Positions 58,420 to 64,000 of a stretch of 64,000 nucleotides of DNA are shown in pieces. The DNA comes from Chlorobium sp. Lineage in GTDB: Bacteria > Bacteroidota > Chlorobiia > Chlorobiales > Chlorobiaceae. Numbering within the stretch: position 1 is the first letter of the stretch; each line of letters begins with the position of its first letter. The DNA lies in contig SZXW01000007.1 of the NCBI GenBank assembly GCA_005862285.1, forward strand, positions 62,001 through 126,000. Reading direction: 5' to 3'. Both the position numbers and the translations under genes were made by a program. The notes under the pieces are model-generated. The model had not been told where the DNA came from and did no database searches. It was given only the letters and a program-made list of their open reading frames with translations.

Positions 58420-59067
58420 ATGGACGCATTCTGGCTCTCACTCGTGATAATTTTTCTTGCCGAGCTTGGAGATAAAACCCAGCTTGTAGCCCTGACCCTT
58501 GCAACCTGCTACAATACCGGTGTCGTGCTGTGGGGAATTTTCTGGGCAACGCTTGCCGTCCACGTTTTTTCTGCAGGAATCGGCTGGTTTATCGGCGGGA
58601 AGCTGCCGGTCGAATGGATCAAATTCATCGCCGGAGCCGCATTCATCGCTTTCGGGTTCTGGACCCTCCGCGGGGATCATCTCGATGAAGATGAAAAGAG
58701 CTGCAAAACGGGCATAAACCCTTTCTGGCTTGTGTTTTCAACGTTTTTCATGGCCGAACTTGGGGACAAGACAATGCTTTCCACCATCACCCTCGCATCG
58801 ACAAAACCTTTCCTCCCGGTCTGGCTCGGCTCGACGGTCGGCATGGTTATTTCGGATGGACTGGCAATAATCGTTGGAAAAATGCTCCATACGCAGTTGC
58901 CTGAAAAAGCTGTCAAGATCGGAGCATCGATCATCTTTTTCCTGTTCGGTATCTTCAGTATGTATGAAGGCGGATCAGGGTTCAGCTTCGTTATCTGGGC
59001 AATCGCTGTTCTGGTTGTCCTGCTTACCGGCTATCTTTTTCTCAGAAAACCGTCAATCAATGCCTGA
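58420..59067 (+). CDS. GDT1/TMEM165 (UPF0016) family Mn/Ca transporter
   Basis: 215 residues, six helices in two halves. Each half carries the family motif [18 protein letters not shown] (about residue 15) and [12 protein letters not shown] (about 111). Bacterial members export Mn2+. Standalone gene; the 272-bp leader holds a hairpin. Confidence 0.9.
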   Translation: MDAFWLSLVIIFLAELGDKTQLVALTLATCYNTGVVLWGIFWATLAVHVFSAGIGWFIGGKLPVEWIKFIAGAAFIAFGFWTLRGDHLDEDEKSCKTGINPFWLVFSTFFMAELGDKTMLSTITLASTKPFLPVWLGSTVGMVISDGLAIIVGKMLHTQLPEKAVKIGASIIFFLFGIFSMYEGGSGFSFVIWAIAVLVVLLTGYLFLRKPSINA

Positions 59068-59103
59068 TGAACAGAGCCCGGCTCATAATTGATGTGCCCA
59101 AAA

Positions 59104-59952
59104 TTACACCACTTTTGCTCCCGATCGCTTCATGCTGAAAAATATGACACCGCTTGCAACGATCATGAGGAAACAAAGCACCTGTCCCATTGAAAAATTC
59201 AGAAAGACAAACCCGAGCTGCGCATCCGGTTCGCGGAAATATTCGATAAAAAAGCGGAACAGACCATAACAGAAAAGATACATGGCTGACAGAAATCCGG
59301 TGAACGGGGATTTTTTGCGGAAAAGCCAGAGAATCGAAAAGAGCACGATGCCTTCAAAAAGTGCTTCGTAAAGCTGCGAAGGATGCCTGAGCTCATGGGT
59401 CGGAGCAGAAGGAAAATACATGCCGATTGCCGCAGTGGTCACTCTGCCGTACAATTCACCGTTGATGAAATTGCCGAGACGGCCAAATGTATAGCCAAGA
59501 GGCACCGAAGCTATGAACAGGTCGAAGGTTTCGAAAAAACCTTTTTTCCGTGATCGTGAAAAAGCCCACAGGGCAATGATGGTACCGATAATCCCCCCAT
59601 GGTATGACATACCGGTGATACCCGTAAAACGGCAAGTGCCGGAAGATGATGCCCAGGGCAGAAGCATGCCGAGGGGATCGCTCATAAACGATTCCATACC
59701 ATAAAAGATAATATATCCGATCCGGCCTCCCAGAACGACACCCGCCATTGCCCAGGTTAGTGCATCCCCGATATAGGAGCGTTCGAAATGCAGTTTCTCT
59801 GTTTTCAGGCGATAGAGGGACATGACATAAACAACGGCAAATGCAACGATGTACATCATACCGTACCATCGGATCGGAAAATTGCCGATTGTAACAATCA
59901 CAGGATTCATCCGGGAAGGCAAATGCTGCCACCAGAGAAGGAAATCGTTCAT
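59104..59952 (-). CDS. lgt: Prolipoprotein diacylglyceryl transferase
   Basis: 282 residues, seven helices. Seen: GGRIGYIIFYG, MSYHGGIIGTIIAL and the signature GRLGNFINGELYGR. Transfers diacylglycerol to lipobox cysteines, the first maturation step for proteins such as the lipoprotein at 52976. Confidence 0.96.
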   Translation of the reverse strand: MNDFLLWWQHLPSRMNPVIVTIGNFPIRWYGMMYIVAFAVVYVMSLYRLKTEKLHFERSYIGDALTWAMAGVVLGGRIGYIIFYGMESFMSDPLGMLLPWASSSGTCRFTGITGMSYHGGIIGTIIALWAFSRSRKKGFFETFDLFIASVPLGYTFGRLGNFINGELYGRVTTAAIGMYFPSAPTHELRHPSQLYEALFEGIVLFSILWLFRKKSPFTGFLSAMYLFCYGLFRFFIEYFREPDAQLGFVFLNFSMGQVLCFLMIVASGVIFFSMKRSGAKVV

Positions 59953-60093
59953 AAATGAATTATTTCTATGGTTTTTTCGCCCGTAAAAACGGACAGAGTG
60001 TTGGATTATATTAAAATATAGTTAATTTGAAACCTTGCGCATTTCCGTTTTCCGTTTTTCATACCCAATAACATAATAAACCCGTAATAGAGT

Positions 60094-61290
60094 ATGGCTA
60101 AAATACTTGAAGGGCCCGCTATGAAGTTATTCAACAAATGGGGCATTCCTGTGCCTAATTATGTTGTCATCATGGACCCTAACCGTCTCGAACAGCTTGG
60201 TGAAGCTAATAAATGGCTGAGAGAATCAAAACTTGTCGTTAAAGCCCATGAGGCTATCGGCGGCCGTTACAAGCTCGGTCTCGTCAAACTCGGTCTGAAC
60301 CTTGAAGGTGCTCTCGAGGCCGCAAAGGAAATGATCGGCCACAGGATCGGCACTTCTGTTGTGCGCCAGGTCATTGTCGCAGAGATGCTTGACCATGATG
60401 AGGAATATTATGTATCCATCGCCGGAAACCGGGACGGAGCCGAACTTCTTCTTTCAAATAAAGGTGGTGTCGATATCGAAGACAACTGGGATACCGTAAG
60501 GCGCCTTTTCATCCCGCTCGATGAAAATCCGACCATCGAAAGACTGACCGAAGTTGCAGAAGAAGCCGGTTTTACTGGGGAAGTAGCCGAGCGTGTCGGC
60601 AAAATCGCTTCACGCCTGATTCTCTGTTTTGATAACGAAGATGCGCAGTCTATCGAGATCAACCCGCTTGTCATCAGGAAAAGTGATATGCGTTTCGCCG
60701 CACTTGATGCCGTCATGAACGTGGACTGGGATGCCCGGTTCCGTCATGCCGACTGGGATTTCAAACCTGTTTCTGAAATAGGTCGCCCTTATACCGAGGC
60801 GGAACAGCAGATCATGGATATCGATGCCCGTATCAAGGGTTCCGTAAAGTTTGTAGAGGTTCCCGGCGGAGATGTCGCACTTCTTACCGCTGGCGGCGGA
60901 GCATCGGTTTTCTATTCGGATGCTGTCGTTGCAAGAGGAGGCACTATCGCCAATTATGCCGAATATTCGGGTGATCCCCCCGACTGGGCAGTGGAAGCGC
61001 TTACAGAAACCATCTGCATGCTGCCGAACATCAAGCATATCATTGTCGGAGGCGCCATAGCCAACTTCACCGACGTGAAAGCGACGTTCAACGGTATCAT
61101 CAACGGTTTCCGTGAAAGCAAATCCAAAGGATACCTTGAAAATGTCAAAATCTGGGTCAGACGTGGTGGCCCGAATGAAGCCCAGGGTCTCGCCATGATG
61201 AAAAAGCTGCAGGAAGAAGGGTTCGATATCCATGTCTACGACCGCAGCATGCCAATGACAGATATCGTCGACCTTGCGATGAACTCGTAA
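60094..61290 (+). CDS. aclB: ATP-citrate lyase, small subunit
   Basis: 398 residues, the size of Chlorobium AclB. ATP-grasp/succinyl-CoA-synthetase beta-like. Seen: N-terminal EGPAMKLFNKWGIPVPNYV, IEINPLVIRKSD, TAGGGASVFYSDAV and KHIIVGGAIANFTDVKATF. With AclA it cleaves citrate to acetyl-CoA and oxaloacetate, the key step of the reductive TCA cycle. 61 bp before aclA. Confidence 0.96.
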   Translation: MAKILEGPAMKLFNKWGIPVPNYVVIMDPNRLEQLGEANKWLRESKLVVKAHEAIGGRYKLGLVKLGLNLEGALEAAKEMIGHRIGTSVVRQVIVAEMLDHDEEYYVSIAGNRDGAELLLSNKGGVDIEDNWDTVRRLFIPLDENPTIERLTEVAEEAGFTGEVAERVGKIASRLILCFDNEDAQSIEINPLVIRKSDMRFAALDAVMNVDWDARFRHADWDFKPVSEIGRPYTEAEQQIMDIDARIKGSVKFVEVPGGDVALLTAGGGASVFYSDAVVARGGTIANYAEYSGDPPDWAVEALTETICMLPNIKHIIVGGAIANFTDVKATFNGIINGFRESKSKGYLENVKIWVRRGGPNEAQGLAMMKKLQEEGFDIHVYDRSMPMTDIVDLAMNS

Positions 61291-61351
61291 GACCGGACTT
61301 GTCTGAAAAACCCTATAGAGATATTTCCAAACTTATTAAACCGAAACAATC

Positions 61352-63184
61352 GTGAGCATATTAGCAAATAAAGACACACGAGCGGTCATCATTGGCGGTG
61401 CAGCCGGTTTGAATGCGGCAAGACGGATGGCTCAGTTCGATTTTCTCATCAATCGGCCTCTTACCGTACAGGCTTTCGTGTATCCTCCCGAAGAGGGACA
61501 GCAGAAGGAAATTTACCGCGGCGGCGAGTTGAACAACGTTCACGTGTATGCATCGCTTGAAAAAGCGCTGGAGGAAAATCCGCAGATCAATACCGCGCTT
61601 ATTTACATAGGCGCATCGAGGGCATACCAGTCGGCCAAGGAAGCCATCGAGTCAAAAAATATCAAACTTGTCTCGATGATCACCGAAGGTGTCCCTGAAA
61701 AGGATGCGAAAAAACTGTGTAAAATCGCCTTAACTAACGGCAAGATTTTTAACGGACCATCCTCGATAGGAATCATGTCGGCAGGGGAGTGCCGTCTTGG
61801 CGTTATCGGAGGCGAGTACAAAAACCTCAAGCTCTGCAACCTATACCGTCCCGGTTCGTTCGGCGTCATCACCAAATCCGGCGGACTTTCGAACGAAACC
61901 ATGTGGCTTTGCGCACAGAACGGCGACGGCATTACTTCAGCCGTGGCGATTGGCGGCGATTCCTATCCCGGTACCGATTTCGTCACATACCTTCAGATGT
62001 TTGAAAATGACCCGGATACGAAAGCCGTCGTCATTGTCGGTGAAGTCGGCGGAACGCTCGAAGAGGAAGCTGCTGATTGGCTGAAACAGGAAAAACGCAG
62101 GATCAAGGTAATTGCCGCAATCGGCGGTACCTGCCAGGAGGTGCTTCCTCAGGGTATGAAATTCGGCCATGCCGGCGCCAAGGAAGGAAAGAAAGGACTC
62201 GGCTCCGCACGTTCGAAAATCAATGCTCTTCGTGAGGCGGGTGCTCATGTTCCTGATACTTTCGGAGGGTTGAGCAAAGCAATCAAACAGGTTTACCAGG
62301 AACTCATCGCGAACGGCGTGATCAAGCCGGAGGCGGAGATCGACGAAAAACTGCTGCCCGCACTGCCGCCAAGCGTACAGGAAGTCATGAAGCAGGGTGA
62401 AGTCATCGTCGAACCGCTCATCCGCACCACGATTTCCGACGATCGCGGAGAAGAGCCTCGCTACTTAGGCTATGCTGCTTCCGAGCTCTGCGAAGAAGGA
62501 TATGGCATCGAGGATGTGATCGGCCTGCTCTGGAACAAGAAACTCCCGACAAAAGAAGAGTCTGAAATCATCAAACGCATCATTATGATCTCGGCTGACC
62601 ACGGCCCGGCGGTATCAGGAGCATTTGGCGCCATTATCGGGGCTTGTGCCGGCATCGACATGCCTCAGGCAGTCTCGGCAGGTATGACCATGATCGGACC
62701 AAGGTTCGGCGGTGCCGTTACCAATGCGGGCAAATATTTCAAATTAGGTGTCAAAGAATATCCGAACGATATCGCAGGCTTCCTTGCATGGATGAAACAG
62801 AACGTCGGCCCGGTCCCGGGTATCGGTCACAGGGTCAAGAGCGTAAAAAATCCTGACAAGAGGGTAAAATACCTCGTAGAGTATGTAAAACACCAGACAT
62901 CGCTGCATACTCCTTGCCTTGATTACGCTCTGGAAGTCGAAAAGATCACGACAGCCAAAAAAGACAATCTTATCCTGAATGTCGATGGTACAATCGGCTG
63001 TATTCTTGTCGATCTCGATTTCCCGGAGTATTCACTGAACGGGTTCTTCGTTCTTGCGCGAACAATCGGCATGATCGGGCACTGGATCGACCAGAACAAC
63101 CAGAACTCACGCCTTATCAGATTGTACGATTACCTGATCAACTATGCCGTAAAGGAAGAACGTCCTGTTCCGGCAAAGAAGTAA
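61352..63184 (+). CDS. aclA: ATP-citrate lyase, large subunit
   Basis: 610 residues: CoA-ligase alpha-like part with phosphorylated His273 in KFGHAGAKEG, then a C-terminal citrate-synthase-like part (about 340-610; ISADHGPAVSGAFGAIIGACAG, PGIGHRVKS). GTG start at 61352. Operon with aclB, ended by a strong terminator. Confidence 0.97.
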   Translation: MSILANKDTRAVIIGGAAGLNAARRMAQFDFLINRPLTVQAFVYPPEEGQQKEIYRGGELNNVHVYASLEKALEENPQINTALIYIGASRAYQSAKEAIESKNIKLVSMITEGVPEKDAKKLCKIALTNGKIFNGPSSIGIMSAGECRLGVIGGEYKNLKLCNLYRPGSFGVITKSGGLSNETMWLCAQNGDGITSAVAIGGDSYPGTDFVTYLQMFENDPDTKAVVIVGEVGGTLEEEAADWLKQEKRRIKVIAAIGGTCQEVLPQGMKFGHAGAKEGKKGLGSARSKINALREAGAHVPDTFGGLSKAIKQVYQELIANGVIKPEAEIDEKLLPALPPSVQEVMKQGEVIVEPLIRTTISDDRGEEPRYLGYAASELCEEGYGIEDVIGLLWNKKLPTKEESEIIKRIIMISADHGPAVSGAFGAIIGACAGIDMPQAVSAGMTMIGPRFGGAVTNAGKYFKLGVKEYPNDIAGFLAWMKQNVGPVPGIGHRVKSVKNPDKRVKYLVEYVKHQTSLHTPCLDYALEVEKITTAKKDNLILNVDGTIGCILVDLDFPEYSLNGFFVLARTIGMIGHWIDQNNQNSRLIRLYDYLINYAVKEERPVPAKK

Positions 63185-63213
63185 AGAAGGAATTGTTCAA
63201 GGGCCAATCACTC

Positions 63214-63246
63214 AAAAGAGCGGGGAAAGTCAAACCCCGCTCTTTT
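63214..63246 (+). terminator. Rho-independent terminator of aclBA
   Basis: AAAAGAGCGGGG, 9-base loop, CCCCGCTCTTTT. Confidence 0.9.
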
Positions 63247-63350
63247 AGTTTGGAATCCGTATTTGTTGTATAATATATATTATGTATAGTAATAAGATAA
63301 AATGAAACCTCTTCATGATAATCTCTTTGTCGCTATACGGAAAGTCATGT

Positions 63351-63536
63351 TCATGTATTGTTTTCGATCAGCATGATGAAGGCATCTTCAATCCCTGGAT
63401 CGGCTTTTTTTACCAGAGCATCTGTAATGCCTTTCGAAACGAGCCATGTCTTGATCTCACAGGGATCAGGCCCGGGACGGCTGTCAGAATAATGCATTTC
63501 GGAACCGAAAACATTGACCGATACGGCATAAGGTGA
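63351..63536 (-). pseudogene. Remnant of an ABC-2 type transporter ATPase (C-terminal end only)
   Basis: On the minus strand an open frame ending in TGA at 63351 reads PYAVSVNVFGSEMHYSD ... KADPGIEDAFIMLIENNT. This resembles the C-terminal domain of ABC-2 ATP-binding proteins (pattern FGEALH ... PSLEDVFIALI). Upstream the frame has no Walker motifs and no plausible start before a stop near 63640, so only about 60 codons remain. The rest of 63185-63799 holds no gene I can support. Confidence 0.45.
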
Positions 63537-63799
63537 TTTCGCCAGGTTCGCTGGAGAGTGACATAAAGGTTGATAAACAAAGCCCCTGAAACTGCAGCAA
63601 TCGATCTGGCCATGATATTCCTGTTGATATTCATGCTCCGATTTTCACTTGAATATAATTTTTCTATACGTTACCGTAATACATTGGGGCATCATGAAAG
63701 GCCTTATTTTGCCCCCGACGAACCATGAATTGCTGAGAAATGCAGCATTCCTGTTCAACTTTATTTTATAAAATTCACCCACTAAACAATAGAGGCCTG

Positions 63800-64000
63800 A
63801 TGAAGCTGGAAATAATTTCCGCAACCAGACATTCCAAAGAAGAATTCTGGAAAAGCAGTGCGCTGGGTATTTCACTGAAAAGACTTGCTTATGATAAACG
63901 CCTGAATCCGCTCATCTCGACTGAAAACCGGAATGGGCTCTCTGCAGTCTATAATGAGCGTATTACGATGGCTGACGAGGGAAGCATTCTTGTTTTCATG
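63800..64000 (+). CDS. Probable glycosyltransferase, N-terminal part (cut by window edge)
   Basis: First 67 codons. Seen: MKLEIISATRHSKEEFWKSSALGISL, then NRNGLSAVYNERITMADEGSILVFM, the pattern of cell-surface glycosyltransferases in which N-x-x-GL-x-x-VYN precedes LVFxHDD. AGAGG lies four bases before ATG. Call limited by truncation. Confidence 0.55.
   Translation, partial: MKLEIISATRHSKEEFWKSSALGISLKRLAYDKRLNPLISTENRNGLSAVYNERITMADEGSILVFM

Noticed and set aside
1-64000. CRISPR array, prophage, insertion sequence or rRNA operon
   Set aside because: No regularly spaced repeats, integrase, transposase or ribosomal RNA sequence was found.

Overview
The window looks like chromosome of a green sulfur bacterium (Chlorobi, family Chlorobiaceae). 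The main reason is the adjacent pair for two-subunit ATP-citrate lyase (aclB 1197 bp, then aclA 1833 bp; reductive TCA cycle). An ArsA-type ATPase, a divergent membrane pyrophosphatase, a Bacteroidetes/Chlorobi-type PII protein and frequent absence of strong Shine-Dalgarno sites fit this. Species cannot be settled from the sequence. There are no rRNA, tRNA, CRISPR, phage or transposase genes; most of the window is housekeeping metabolism.

Layout. 1-2549: 5' part of class II aldolase, divergent from an S41 processing protease. 2752-7567: metal homeostasis block, with an ArsR-family sensor and two matching operators, an SO_0444-type Cu/Zn efflux permease, and on the opposite strand a DUF305-copA operon behind a long leader that can fold into a nested stem and a terminator-like hairpin. 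7617-13463: an inverted-repeat element, then an AlgB-like sigma-54 response regulator, a KimA-like APC transporter and a KinB-like sensor kinase. The transporter has a good -24/-12 promoter with a 47-bp palindrome-of-palindromes about 80 bp upstream. 13556-25281: truA, LysM lytic transglycosylase, arsA, serA, DAHP synthase, DUF2892, acetyltransferase-like protein, porin, RsbW-like kinase, pgi. 25314-27319: amt and a PII protein lacking the uridylylated tyrosine. 27860-35266: antiporter, phoH, hldD, a small ECF-sigma-like protein, hisC, trmH-type methylase, hydrolase, pth. 35589-40902: membrane pyrophosphatase, then umuD-umuC-DUF1848, which is visibly richer in G+C. 40878-43747: bacterioferritin and a second, very similar S41 protease. 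43768-52811: arginine biosynthesis, as argC-J-B-F-R in one run with argG-H beyond a secreted CARDB protein; an ARG-box-like site precedes argC. 52976-57692: binding-protein-like lipoprotein, diguanylate cyclase and two LolC/E-type permeases in one tight run. 57698-64000: acetyltransferase, GDT1-type Mn transporter, lgt, aclBA, a decayed ABC ATPase fragment and the start of a probable glycosyltransferase.

How the genes fit. Carbon enters through ATP-citrate lyase and is used by aldolase, Pgi, SerA and DAHP synthase. Ammonium uptake (amt/PII) feeds glutamate into the nearly complete acetyl-cycle arginine pathway (argD not seen). Envelope functions (Lgt, two FtsX-like permeases, HldD, lytic transglycosylase, porin, S41 proteases) recur. 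The best candidates for something undescribed are the transporter enclosed by its own two-component system with a composite sigma-54 control region, the structured leader of the copper operon, and DUF1848 coupled to DNA polymerase V.
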